Positions 16,702 to 24,533 of a DNA stretch of 40,815 nucleotides are shown in pieces. Under the pieces are notes generated by a model that saw only the letters and a program-made list of their open reading frames with translations, made no database searches and was not told the DNA's origin. Each line of letters begins with the position of its first letter. The first letter of the stretch is position 1. The stretch is taken from NCBI GenBank assembly GCA_022601275.1, contig JAHZIT010000167.1, positions 1-40,815 on the forward strand, written 5' to 3'. The translations under genes were made by a program, and so were the position numbers. The DNA comes from Actinomycetes bacterium (GTDB lineage Bacteria > Actinomycetota > Actinomycetes > Mycobacteriales > Mycobacteriaceae).

Positions 16702-17249
16702 AGCAGCACGAGGCTGCCGATCACCATCAGGGCGGGTCCGAAGTTATGGAAAGCCAAGTCCCCCAAGCTGTTTCCATGGTGATGGTGGATCTCGAAGAGC
16801 CGGAAGACGTGCATGTCAACGACGCCCAACTCGAAGATCACCGCCCCGACAACCACAAGCAGTGTGCCCGCGCCGCGGTGGGCCCGCAGGATCGTCGCCG
16901 ATCGGCTGAGCTTGATCATCACGACGATCAGCGCCACGTAGCCGCTGCTGCGCAGCAGCCATATAGCCGGCGAACCGGTGTTCTCCACGACGCCACTCCA
17001 CACCAACATCGGGGTCGCGATCAGACAGATGGCGATGCCCAGGGCGCCGTAGCCGAACACGGCGGAGGTCTTGGGCCGACGGTCAGTGTCGGCCCCGGCG
17101 GCTGTGGTTGCCGACACCGTCTGCCCAGGCCCCGGCCATTGTGCGACCGGCGCGAAGAGCGTGGTCGCGTCGCTGGCGCCGCCACCGAACGCCCGGCGCA
17201 CCCGCCCTACGACGGCGAAGATCAGCAGGCCGACAATGCAGCAGGTCAT
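16584..17249 (-). CDS. Polytopic membrane protein with HHHH motif, unknown function
   Basis: 221 residues with about five hydrophobic segments (near residues 3-17, 65-85, 95-115, 128-143, 172-186). The loop FEIHHHHGNSLGDLAFHNFG holds four consecutive histidines plus another, suggesting metal or heme ligation. ATG 17249 is preceded by AGGAG with 5-bp spacing. The Ser/Thr/Arg-rich C-terminal tail is encoded entirely opposite the end of the LDI-like gene, so it may be a recent extension. Family not recognised. Confidence 0.62.
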   Translation of the reverse strand: MTCCIVGLLIFAVVGRVRRAFGGGASDATTLFAPVAQWPGPGQTVSATTAAGADTDRRPKTSAVFGYGALGIAICLIATPMLVWSGVVENTGSPAIWLLRSSGYVALIVVMIKLSRSATILRAHRGAGTLLVVVGAVIFELGVVDMHVFRLFEIHHHHGNSLGDLAFHNFGPALMVIGSLVLLYGAAGRSRTSRRSSSSTVTSAQPPSSAVTVSSTAPVTT

Positions 17250-17465
17250 CGATGCTCCTGTGTATCGGTGTGACCTCAGCATGGCAGACGGACGCGTGTT
17301 CGGACTGATGGACGCCAATGTCTCTGGCTGACGCATTCAGATGGTTTCAGCGCCGGGACCTACTCGCAATTGGTCGCCGTCAGCACAGTCTCAACGCACG
17401 TCGAACGCACGCTGTGGATAGCTCAATGCGGCCTGTGGATGGATTCAGCGGCAGGCGCGAGAAAG

Positions 17466-18332
17466 ATGACAGCCTTTTCCACTATGGCGGGGGTAATGCT
17501 GGGCAGCGAAGTGCTGGCGCGCGGGGTGTTAACCCGTCATGAGCTCCGAACTTTCTATACCAGGGTGCTGCCTGATGTGTACGTGCCCAAGAGGGCTGTG
17601 CTCACGCACCGGGAGCGGGCGGCGGCGGCCTGGCTGTGGTCGCACCGGGAGGGCGTCGTCTCGGGGGCTTCGGCATCAGCGTTGCTGGGCGCCAAATGGA
17701 TTGACAACGACGTCGTCATCGAACTGAATTGGCCCAATCACCGCTCTCCGGCTGGTGTTCTCACCCGCAACGACACATTGTTGGATGACGAGGTCACGAT
17801 GGCGTGGGGCCTGCCGGTCACCACGCCGGAGCGGACGGCGTTCGACTTGGCCCGCCGGGGCGGCGTGGGCGAAGCGGTAAGCCGGCTTGACGCGCTGGCC
17901 CGGGCCACCCACTTCAAGGCTGGGGATGTGCAGCTGTTGGCGCAGCGGCATCCGCATGTGAGAGGGCTGCGCCGAGTGGATCGCCTGCTGGACCTGGTGG
18001 ATGCTGGCGCCGAGTCCCCGAGGGAGTCCTGGCTGCGGATGATGTTGATCAACGCGGGGTATCGGCGGCCGACCACGCAGATACCGGTGCGCGCTCCAGA
18101 CGGCTACCCGCGCTACTACCTCGACATGGGCTGGGAGGACGTTATGGTCGCTGTCGAATATGACGGTGAGCACCACCGCACGGACCAGAAGGCCTACCGC
18201 AAAGACATCCTCCGGATGGAGTACCTCGCGTCCGCGGGATGGGTAACCGTACGGGTGGTGAAGGGCGAACAGCGCCATCAGATTCTCGCGCGGGTGGACC
18301 GGGCGCTATCAGGCCGAGGCGGACTTTCATAG
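17466..18332 (+). CDS. DUF559/AbiEi-like protein with restriction-endonuclease-like C-terminus
   Basis: About 288 residues. The N-terminal half (LARGVLTRHELRTFYTRVLPDVYVP...ASALLGAKWI) is the winged-helix/antitoxin-like pattern common in mycobacterial DUF559 proteins. The C-terminal half (ESWLRMMLINAGYRRPTTQIPV...YYLDMGWEDVMVAVEYDGEHH) matches the Vsr/DUF559 nuclease-like fold, with Asp and Glu at the expected core positions. It is encoded alone with no obvious toxin partner. Activity is unknown. ATG 17466 was chosen; ATG 17496 is an alternative and ribosome sites are weak. Confidence 0.68.
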   Translation: MTAFSTMAGVMLGSEVLARGVLTRHELRTFYTRVLPDVYVPKRAVLTHRERAAAAWLWSHREGVVSGASASALLGAKWIDNDVVIELNWPNHRSPAGVLTRNDTLLDDEVTMAWGLPVTTPERTAFDLARRGGVGEAVSRLDALARATHFKAGDVQLLAQRHPHVRGLRRVDRLLDLVDAGAESPRESWLRMMLINAGYRRPTTQIPVRAPDGYPRYYLDMGWEDVMVAVEYDGEHHRTDQKAYRKDILRMEYLASAGWVTVRVVKGEQRHQILARVDRALSGRGGLS

Positions 18333-18585
18333 TGCGCCGGTGGACTTTGGCGCTGCGCTCACGGTGCAAATTACGCGCATTGTGGCGCCCTGGATGCAGT
18401 ATGAACGCGTTAAACCCACTTCCTGGGCTTGCGCGTGGCCGCCAGGACGTGCTGGGCAGGCGATGCAGCTAAGCTGGGAGCGACCCGCCAGTTTCTCGCT
18501 AGAGCTACGCCGGCCGGTCTGCACCTACTTCGGCTAGAGGGTTGAGATCCAAGCCCCTTGCGCTGGATCGACCAAGGACACCGAC

Positions 18586-19743
18586 ATGGCCATCACAGAC
18601 ATCGCGGCATACACCCACCTCAGCGCTCGGGATATCGAACGCCTCGGAAGCGAGCTCGACGCGATCCGCAGCGATATCGAGGAATCGCGTGGTGCCCGCG
18701 ACGCCAACTACATTCGGCGGACCATCACGTTTCAGCGGACACTCGACATCGCCGCCCGGCTGCTCATCGCCAGCACCCGGTCCAGGGCAAGCTGGGTTTT
18801 GGGCACTGCTGCGCTCGGCTTCGCGAAGAGTGTCGAGAACATGGAAATCGGCCACAACGTATCCCACGGCCAATGGGATTGGATGAACGACCCGGAGATC
18901 CACTCCTCCACATGGGAGTGGGACATGGCGGCTCCGTCGGCCCAGTGGAAGTCCTCGCACAACTACCGCCATCACGTGTTCAGCAACGTGCTCGGCGTCG
19001 ATGATGACCTCGGGTTCGGGGTGATGCGGGTGACCCGCGACCAGCCGTGGAGGCCGAGATATCTCCTGCAGCCGCTACAGAATCTGCTGTTGGCCGTCAC
19101 ATTCGAATGGGGCATCGCCCAGCATGGCATCGAAGAGGACTGCACTCGCGTTGAAAGAGTCGCACAGGCAAAGGCAGCGGTTCGCAAGATCACCCGCCAG
19201 GGGGTCAAGGACTACGTGATGTGGCCCGCGCTCAGCGTCAAGCGGTGGCGGCGGACCCTCGGGGCGAACGCCGTCGCCAACCTGGCGCGCAACCTGTGGG
19301 CGTACGTGGTGATCTTCTGCGGGCACTTTCCCGACGGCACTCAGAAGTTCAGCCCCGACGTCTTGCAGTCCGAGACCAGGGCGGAATGGTACCTGCGCCA
19401 GATGCTGGGTGCGGCTAACTTCAAGGCCGGCCCGCTGCTGGGATTCGCCAGCGGCAATCTGTGTTACCAAATCGAGCACCACCTGTTTCCCGACCTGCCG
19501 AGCAATCGCCTGGCCGAGATTGCCGAACGGGTGCGGCCGTTATGTGAGGAGTACGGCCTGCCCTACCTCACGGGTTCAATTGCGCACCAGTACGGCTCGA
19601 CGTTTCGGATCATTCACCGCCTGGCGCTGCCCGACAGGTTTTTTCGCAGCCGCGGGGAGGCTTCCGCTGTCGCCGGTACCCCTCCGCGGGCACGTTGGCC
19701 GAGGGTGCAGTCGCGTCGTCGCTCTGCTTCTCGCGCGGCTTAA
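18586..19743 (+). CDS. Membrane fatty acid (acyl-CoA) desaturase, DesA3-like
   Basis: 385 residues. The three histidine boxes for the di-iron centre are intact: HNVSH (90-94), HNYRHH (125-130) and QIEHH (295-299). Overall it resembles mycobacterial DesA3 (Rv3229c), a stearoyl-CoA delta-9 desaturase of the inner membrane giving oleate for phospholipids and triacylglycerol. The hydrophobic stretches near residues 68-86 and 237-247 are modest. The last 40 residues are Arg/Ser-rich and divergent. The partner flavoprotein reductase (Rv3230c type) is not adjacent. ATG 18586 follows CAAGGACACCGAC. Confidence 0.92.
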   Translation: MAITDIAAYTHLSARDIERLGSELDAIRSDIEESRGARDANYIRRTITFQRTLDIAARLLIASTRSRASWVLGTAALGFAKSVENMEIGHNVSHGQWDWMNDPEIHSSTWEWDMAAPSAQWKSSHNYRHHVFSNVLGVDDDLGFGVMRVTRDQPWRPRYLLQPLQNLLLAVTFEWGIAQHGIEEDCTRVERVAQAKAAVRKITRQGVKDYVMWPALSVKRWRRTLGANAVANLARNLWAYVVIFCGHFPDGTQKFSPDVLQSETRAEWYLRQMLGAANFKAGPLLGFASGNLCYQIEHHLFPDLPSNRLAEIAERVRPLCEEYGLPYLTGSIAHQYGSTFRIIHRLALPDRFFRSRGEASAVAGTPPRARWPRVQSRRRSASRAA

Positions 19744-19768
19744 CGTCGAGTTCGCCAAGCGGTCGAGA

Positions 19769-19815
19769 CTGCGCTGACGGCGGGCGCCACTCGCACTTTT
19801 TCGCCCGCAGCGCAG
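19769..19815. terminator. Bidirectional hairpin terminator between desaturase and gnd
   Basis: Arms CTGCGCT + GCGGGCG (19769-19786, separated by a 4-nt bulge) pair with CGCCCGCAGCGCAG (19802-19815). The loop contains five T residues. It sits in the 99-bp gap between two convergent genes, as expected for a shared terminator. Confidence 0.75.
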
Positions 19816-19842
19816 CCTGAACACTTGGGGGAAGATCGCCTA

Positions 19843-20871
19843 CTACTTCTTCTCTGAGTGGCCGCCGAACTCGCTGCGCATCGCCGAGAGGATCTGGTCG
19901 GTGAACTCACCGAGCCCTCGTGACTCGAACCGCTCGTAGAGCGCGGTGGTGATCACCGGGGCGGGCACGCCCTCATCGACAGCGGCAAGCACCGTCCAGC
20001 GGCCCTCGCCGGAGTCCGAGACCCGTCCGCTGAAGTCGTCGAGGCCGGGGGAGCGGGCAAAGGCATCGGCGACCAAGTCGACCAGCCATGACCCCACCAC
20101 CGATCCGCGTCGCCACACCTCGGCGACTTCGCCGACGTCGATGTCGTACTGGTAGGCCCACGGGTCGCGCAGCGGCGTGGTCTCGGCATCGATGGTCCGG
20201 TCCGCCCTGCCGGCGTCGGCGTGTTTGATGATGCTCAAGCCTTCGGCAATTGCGGCCATCATCCCGTACTCGACACCGTTGTGAACCATCTTGACGAAGT
20301 GTCCGGCGCCGCTGGGTCCGCAATGCAGGTACCCATCCGGCGAAGTTCCGTCCATTTTGTTCCGGCCCGGGGTCGGCTCGGCGCTACCCTGCCCGGGCGC
20401 GATGGTCCTGAAGATCGGATCCAGCCGGGTGACCACCTCAGTCTCGCCGCCGATCATCAGGCAGTAACCCCGGTCCAGACCCCACACCCCGCCGCTGGTC
20501 CCACAGTCCACGTAGTGCAGGTTCGCGGTAGCCAACCGCTGGGCGCGGCCGATATCGTCGCGATAGTAGGAATTGCCGCCATCGATGACCGTGTCGCCGG
20601 GATCGAGCAGCGGAACCAGTTGGTCCAGTGTGGAATCCACGATCGCAGCCGGGAGCATCAGCCACACCGCGCGAGGCTTCTCCAACTTGCCGACGAAGTC
20701 CTCCAGCGAGGACGAGCCGACGGCTCCCTCCTTGGTGAGTTGCCCGACCGCGTCGGCGTTTACGTCGTAGGCGACGCAGCTGTGCCCGTCGCGCATGAGC
20801 CGGCGGACCAGGTTGGCCCCCATCCGGCCCAGTCCAACCATGCCGAGTTGCATTGGGTTCGTAGTCGCCAT
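19843..20871 (-). CDS. gnd: 6-phosphogluconate dehydrogenase, decarboxylating (Gnd2-like)
   Basis: 342 residues, the short bacterial form. Rossmann motif GLGRMG (13-18), the DGGNSYYRDD and DCGTSGGVWGL motifs, and the catalytic segment GHFVKMVHNGVEYG are present. It oxidises 6-phosphogluconate to ribulose 5-phosphate and CO2 in the pentose phosphate pathway. Asp36 at the end of the second beta strand (VAYDVNAD) suggests NAD+ rather than NADP+ preference, an inference from Rossmann rules. ATG 20871 with GGAG four bases upstream was chosen over a long open 5' extension to 21246 that overlaps the cutinase gene. Confidence 0.93.
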   Translation of the reverse strand: MATTNPMQLGMVGLGRMGANLVRRLMRDGHSCVAYDVNADAVGQLTKEGAVGSSSLEDFVGKLEKPRAVWLMLPAAIVDSTLDQLVPLLDPGDTVIDGGNSYYRDDIGRAQRLATANLHYVDCGTSGGVWGLDRGYCLMIGGETEVVTRLDPIFRTIAPGQGSAEPTPGRNKMDGTSPDGYLHCGPSGAGHFVKMVHNGVEYGMMAAIAEGLSIIKHADAGRADRTIDAETTPLRDPWAYQYDIDVGEVAEVWRRGSVVGSWLVDLVADAFARSPGLDDFSGRVSDSGEGRWTVLAAVDEGVPAPVITTALYERFESRGLGEFTDQILSAMRSEFGGHSEKK

Positions 20872-21082
20872 GTCACTCCATCGTTGGGCCGCATGGGCAG
20901 CCGTTGGGTTTGAGGATGCGCGTGCTCTACCCTGCCCGCTGCGGCGGGCAAGGTCCAGGGTTTGCTGATGTTGGGCCGTGCGCGTCCTGGCTTTGTGACT
21001 AATAGCGTTGTCGGGCAGTGTCTCTGGGAACGATGACTGCCTCGGCGCTCCGGGGCGTTCTCGCTGTGTAAGGATAAGGGCC

Positions 21083-21724
21083 GTGCTTTCCCGACTCGCA
21101 GTGACGGTGCTTTCCGCCATGTCCGTGATGTTGGCGATGCCCCCCAGCGCATCGGCCGCCCCCTGCCCCGACGTCGATCTGGTATTCGCGCGCGGCACTG
21201 GTGAACCGCCTGGTATGGGTCGGGTCGGTGACGCACTTGCAGCCACTCTTCCGTCGGTGCTCGGCGGTCGGACTCTGGGGACCTACGCAGTGAGCTATCC
21301 GGCGAACCGCAACTTCCTATCGACTCGGGACGGCGCTGACGACGCGGCCGGGCACATCGCGTGGATGGCCGGGCAATGCCCCTCCACCCGGATCGTGCTG
21401 GGGGGTTTCTCGCAGGGCGCCTCAGTGATGTCGATGCTCGCCGGGGTGCCTCCGGTCGGGGATCGGATCGGCACCATAGGTTCGGCTCCTCCGCTCGATG
21501 CGGCGCTGGCCGGCAGTGTCGCCGCGGTGGCAGTGTTCGGCAATCCGGGCAACCGCTTCGGTAATCCCTTGTCGACGACGGGGCAATTCGCCGGCCGTGC
21601 GATCGAGCTGTGTAGCCAAGGCGATCCGATCTGCTCGGAGGGCCGCGACCGGTCCGCTCATAGCAATTACGAGATGCCGCCATATCCTGGACAGGCGGCG
21701 GTGTTCATCGCCGGCTTGGTGTGA
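21083..21724 (+). CDS. Secreted cutinase-family serine esterase
   Basis: 213 residues beginning with a Sec signal (LSRLAVTVLSAMSVMLAMPPSASAA, cut near residue 26). Mature cutinase fold: Ser110 in GGFSQGAS, Asp181 in GDPIC and His193 form the triad, and C28-C99 and C177-C184 are the two conserved disulfides. Mycobacterial relatives (Culp) hydrolyse ester lipids outside the cell. GTG 21083 follows AAGGATAAGGG and places the signal at the N-terminus. It diverges from gnd. Confidence 0.92.
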   Translation: MLSRLAVTVLSAMSVMLAMPPSASAAPCPDVDLVFARGTGEPPGMGRVGDALAATLPSVLGGRTLGTYAVSYPANRNFLSTRDGADDAAGHIAWMAGQCPSTRIVLGGFSQGASVMSMLAGVPPVGDRIGTIGSAPPLDAALAGSVAAVAVFGNPGNRFGNPLSTTGQFAGRAIELCSQGDPICSEGRDRSAHSNYEMPPYPGQAAVFIAGLV

Positions 21725-21757
21725 TTCGAGTCGGGCGGGGCAGGCCAGCTGGACGGA

Positions 21758-21828
21758 CTGCGTCGCGGTGCGACGGGGATGCTGCGTCGCGGGCGACGGG
21801 GATGCTGCGACGCGGTGCGACGGGGATG
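21758..21828. repeat. Three ~24-bp tandem repeats between convergent genes
   Basis: Units starting CTGCGTCGCGGTGCGACGGG at 21758 (24 bp), 21782 (23 bp, one deletion) and 21805 (24 bp, one substitution) fill the gap between the cutinase and the NrtR-like gene. Likely a small VNTR. Confidence 0.88.
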
Positions 21829-21835
21829 CCACGCT

Positions 21836-22513
21836 TTAGGTGGCGGGTGGCCGCCGCCAGCGTGTTCTGCGGGTGAACAGTTCCGCAGGTCTTCCCCTGG
21901 CGCCGACGGACATGGTGCCGGTGGCTCGCAGTTTGGATTTCATTTCACGGCGGAACCAGTCGCGGTCGACCTTGTGCCCGGCGATGGCCTCGTGAAGCAG
22001 GCGCAGTTCACGCAGTGTGAAGGTTTTCTCGAGTAGTCCTTCTGGGTCGGGTTCTTTTCCATAGCACTCACGGACATGGGTTACTGCGGCGCCGATGATG
22101 AGCCGGTGGTCGTAGATCAGGCGTCCCGGACTGTCCACGGGGACGAGTCGGGTTTGGGTCGCCAATCGGGGCGCCAGCCTTTCGGGGGGTACCACGGCCC
22201 AGTGGGCGACGCTGAGTACCCAGCCGCGGTCGTCACGGTCGGGCTGGTCGAACACCCGCCATTGGTGGGGCGACACTCCGCTGACGCCGGCCTTGTCCAG
22301 CAGGCAGCGTCTGACGGCGTCGGCCAGTCGTTCGTTGGGGTGCAGGAAAGTGCCCGGCAGGCCCCACCCCGACGTGTTGGCGCGCTTGACTTCCAGGACC
22401 ATCAGACCCCGGTCCGGATCGGCGGTGAGCAGCGCAGTGTCGACGGCCACCGATGGTCGGGGGTAGTCGGCCAGAGCCTTGCCGGAGCCGTCGCGGAAAT
22501 TATTGTCGGGCAC
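21836..22513 (-). CDS. NrtR-like Nudix-domain transcriptional regulator
   Basis: 225 residues. An N-terminal Nudix-fold domain (about 18-155) with WGLPGTFLHPNERLADA is followed by a winged helix (about 163-205: EKTFTLRELRLLHEAIAGHKVDRDWFRREM). This is the NrtR architecture; characterised members repress NAD-related genes and respond to ADP-ribose-type ligands. The Nudix catalytic REUxEE is replaced by RCLLDK (69-74), so hydrolysis is unlikely and a sensor role is favoured. It diverges from the gene at 22865, with three inverted-repeat operators between them. No NAD biosynthesis genes are adjacent. Confidence 0.8.
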   Translation of the reverse strand: MPDNNFRDGSGKALADYPRPSVAVDTALLTADPDRGLMVLEVKRANTSGWGLPGTFLHPNERLADAVRRCLLDKAGVSGVSPHQWRVFDQPDRDDRGWVLSVAHWAVVPPERLAPRLATQTRLVPVDSPGRLIYDHRLIIGAAVTHVRECYGKEPDPEGLLEKTFTLRELRLLHEAIAGHKVDRDWFRREMKSKLRATGTMSVGARGRPAELFTRRTRWRRPPAT

Positions 22514-22541
22514 GACCGGTACCCTATCGCGAACAAAGTTG

Positions 22542-22562
22542 TTAGCGTTGATAGCGCGCTAA
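22542..22562. promoter_or_regulatory. Operator copy 1 for the NrtR-like regulator (TTAGCG-N9-CGCTAA)
   Basis: A perfect inverted repeat with 6-bp arms and 9-bp spacer, 29 bp upstream of the regulator's start codon. It contains a nested palindrome TAGCGCGCTA. Same arms and spacing as copy 2, hence probably the regulator's own autoregulatory site. Confidence 0.65.
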
Positions 22563-22598
22563 AGATGCGACGGGACTGTTGTCCGCAGTGTGGCGATC

Positions 22599-22634
22599 GA
22601 CGAGCCGAAGTGGAAGGACGAGCCGAAGTGGAAG
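22599..22634. repeat. Tandem 18-bp duplication in the divergent promoter region
   Basis: GACGAGCCGAAGTGGAAG occurs twice head to tail (22599 and 22617) within the 351-bp intergenic region 22514-22864. No gene is seen in this region. Confidence 0.9.
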
Positions 22635-22740
22635 ACGGGAGCCCCGCGCATCCCCTGGGCCGGTAGGGCGTCCTAGCTGGCTCCGGCTCTGTCCATCATC
22701 AATGTCGGACCCACCCGCTATCCTGGCTTCGTAAACGTTG

Positions 22741-22761
22741 TTAGCGTGATTTTATCGCTAA
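22741..22761. promoter_or_regulatory. Operator copy 2 (TTAGCG-N9-CGCTAA)
   Basis: Perfect 6-bp arms with 9-bp spacer, identical in layout to copy 1 and also followed by AG. It lies 104 bp before the start of the gene at 22865, in an AT-richer stretch that probably contains its promoter. Confidence 0.65.
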
Positions 22762-22768
22762 AGCTGTT

Positions 22769-22789
22769 TTAGAAATAGGATTGCGCTAA
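22769..22789. promoter_or_regulatory. Operator copy 3, degenerate (TTAGAA-N9-CGCTAA)
   Basis: A third copy, 28 bp after copy 2, with one arm intact and the other matching four of six bases at the same 9-bp spacing. Tandem sites about 2.5 helical turns apart suggest cooperative repressor binding in front of the gene at 22865. Confidence 0.5.
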
Positions 22790-22864
22790 AGCAAGACGGC
22801 ATGGAATGCCCTAGGCGGTCTCATTCGAAGAGGCCGGCTGTCACGCCCACTGGAGGGACGAGAA

Positions 22865-23647
22865 ATGGCGAGTTTTCCCTACGCCGGCAGGTCGGTAATC
22901 GTCCTCGGCGACCATGGCACCGGCCAGAGCGTCCAAATGCTGGCAACCAAGGCGGCTGAACACGGCGCAAGCATCGCTGAGGTCCACACCTTCGACGCTG
23001 GCGACGCCGCTTCTCACGACGATCTCGGCCAGGTTGACGCCGTCGTCTCCGCACTGAGCCGGGCTCTGGCGATCCGGGCCCATATCTGGGTGCCCTTTTC
23101 GCACATGGATCTCGCCCGCGAGGAGCACGTGCGCAGGCTGAGCCTGGTACTCCAGCGCCACGGCCTCAACCTGGTTCTGGGGCCAAACCTTTGGGCATGC
23201 CCGCTGGCTGGCGGGACTAACGAAATCGATGCTGCACTCCGTCGAGAAGTCCGCGCTGTCGACGACCTCGATCACACCGCGATCGCCGCCGCAGGGCTGC
23301 ACACCCTCAGCAGCGAGGTTGAACAGGCGCTGCACTCCGGTCAGGGCCAACCGGACTCGCACCCTGCGCAACACTCTGCCGAGCAACAGTGCGAGGTGCT
23401 TGAGCACATCAAGGCAGACTTCGGGCCACACCCGGAATTGCCGGCGGCTACCGCGCAGTGGTCGCAACGGCGCCCCGCGCTCAAACGTTTCGCAGGCTGG
23501 CTAGTGCACGAATGCGGCCTGACACAGGCCGAGGCCGCACACCTGCTCAACACCACGGGACATCGAACTGCCCAAGGTCGACTGTGGCAGCGGTCATCGG
23601 TGTCAGCACTGGTAAACGGACGGTACGACCGGCGGTCTGCAGCGTGA
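22865..23647 (+). CDS. Unrecognised alpha/beta-domain protein with C-terminal HTH
   Basis: 260 residues. The N-terminal ~140 residues alternate strands and helices (RSVIVLGDHGTGQSVQML..., AHIWVPFSHMDLAREEHVRRLSLVLQRHG, LNLVLGPNLWAC..., NEIDAALRREV), a Rossmann-like or nucleoside-binding look, but no family was recognised. A linker with Gln/His precedes a C-terminal helix-turn-helix (GLTQAEAAHLLNTTGHRTAQGRLW) similar to the DNA-reading region of recombinase-type proteins. ATG 22865 has GGAGGG seven bases upstream. Divergent pairing with the NrtR-like regulator and operators suggests control by it and a link to NAD or ADP-ribose status; this is inference. Confidence 0.7.
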   Translation: MASFPYAGRSVIVLGDHGTGQSVQMLATKAAEHGASIAEVHTFDAGDAASHDDLGQVDAVVSALSRALAIRAHIWVPFSHMDLAREEHVRRLSLVLQRHGLNLVLGPNLWACPLAGGTNEIDAALRREVRAVDDLDHTAIAAAGLHTLSSEVEQALHSGQGQPDSHPAQHSAEQQCEVLEHIKADFGPHPELPAATAQWSQRRPALKRFAGWLVHECGLTQAEAAHLLNTTGHRTAQGRLWQRSSVSALVNGRYDRRSAA

Positions 23648-23725
23648 CACCGCCCCTCCGGGCAGCAAGGGATCGGGAACGTCGGGTTCTCGGCGACTCT
23701 GGTTCGGCGTGCCATGATGATTGTC

Positions 23726-24472
23726 ATGACAGTGGTGTTCGTCCATGGCAACCCCGAGACTGCGGCGATCTGGGGTCCATTAGTCGATGCACTCGGACGC
23801 GAAGACGTCGTGCTGCTGTCGCCGCCGGGCTTCGGTGTGCCACTACCCCACGGTTTCGGCGCGACCTACCTCGAGTACCGGGACTGGCTCGAAGATGAGT
23901 TGCAGGCAATCGACGGACCGATTGATCTGGTCGGTCACGACTGGGGCGGAGGCCACGTCGTCAATGTGGTCATGCACCGTGCCGAGTTGGTGCGCAGCTG
24001 GGCAAGCGACGTCCTCGGACTCTTCGACCCGGACTACGTATGGCACGACATGGCCCAGGTGTGGCAGACACCCGAGGCGGGAGAAGAACTGCTCGACAGC
24101 ATCATGGGCGGCGGCCTGGCAGGGCGTATCGAAGTGCTCTCATCGCTTGGCATTCCTTCCGATATCGCCGCGGCCATCGCCGAATACCAGAACGAGGACA
24201 TGAGGACGGCGATTCTGGCGTTGTATCGATCTGCCGCGCAACCGGCAATGGCCCAGGCGGGCCGTGCGCTGGAGTCTGCCGCATCCCGGCCGGGGCTGTC
24301 CCTGCTTGCCACCGAAGACCCATACATCGGGGCGACCGACACCCGCCGTCGGGCGGGCGCCCGTGCCGGTGCCCGCACCGAAGTACTCGAAGGTCTCGGA
24401 CATTGGTGGATGCTCGAGGATCCGGACCAGGGTGCGGCCGCTCTGAACGCTTTTTGGGACTCCCTGGACTAG
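23726..24472 (+). CDS. Alpha/beta hydrolase
   Basis: 248 residues. It starts MTVVFVHGNPETAAIW with the oxyanion-hole HGNPE motif. The nucleophile elbow is GHDWGG, so the nucleophile is Asp, as in haloalkane dehalogenases and epoxide hydrolases. A late Asp (TEDPYIG) and His (GLGHWWMLEDP) can complete the triad. ATG 23726 was chosen on family N-terminus; ATG 23714 is also in frame and no strong ribosome site is present. The exact reaction is unknown; epoxide hydrolase or dehalogenase activity is plausible. Confidence 0.78.
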   Translation: MTVVFVHGNPETAAIWGPLVDALGREDVVLLSPPGFGVPLPHGFGATYLEYRDWLEDELQAIDGPIDLVGHDWGGGHVVNVVMHRAELVRSWASDVLGLFDPDYVWHDMAQVWQTPEAGEELLDSIMGGGLAGRIEVLSSLGIPSDIAAAIAEYQNEDMRTAILALYRSAAQPAMAQAGRALESAASRPGLSLLATEDPYIGATDTRRRAGARAGARTEVLEGLGHWWMLEDPDQGAAALNAFWDSLD

Positions 24473-24533
24473 TTGTCAGGGGCTCTCACCTGCCGTGGTT
24501 CGGCACACCGTCGGCGCGGGTAACGTGGCCTGG

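Noticed and set aside
18333..18585. Short frame 18340-18537 between the DUF559-like and desaturase genes
   Set aside because: No ribosome site and no recognisable sequence; treated as intergenic.
20872..21246. 5' extension of the 6-phosphogluconate dehydrogenase frame
   Set aside because: It would overlap the cutinase gene on the opposite strand; ATG 20871 has a ribosome site and gives the normal length.
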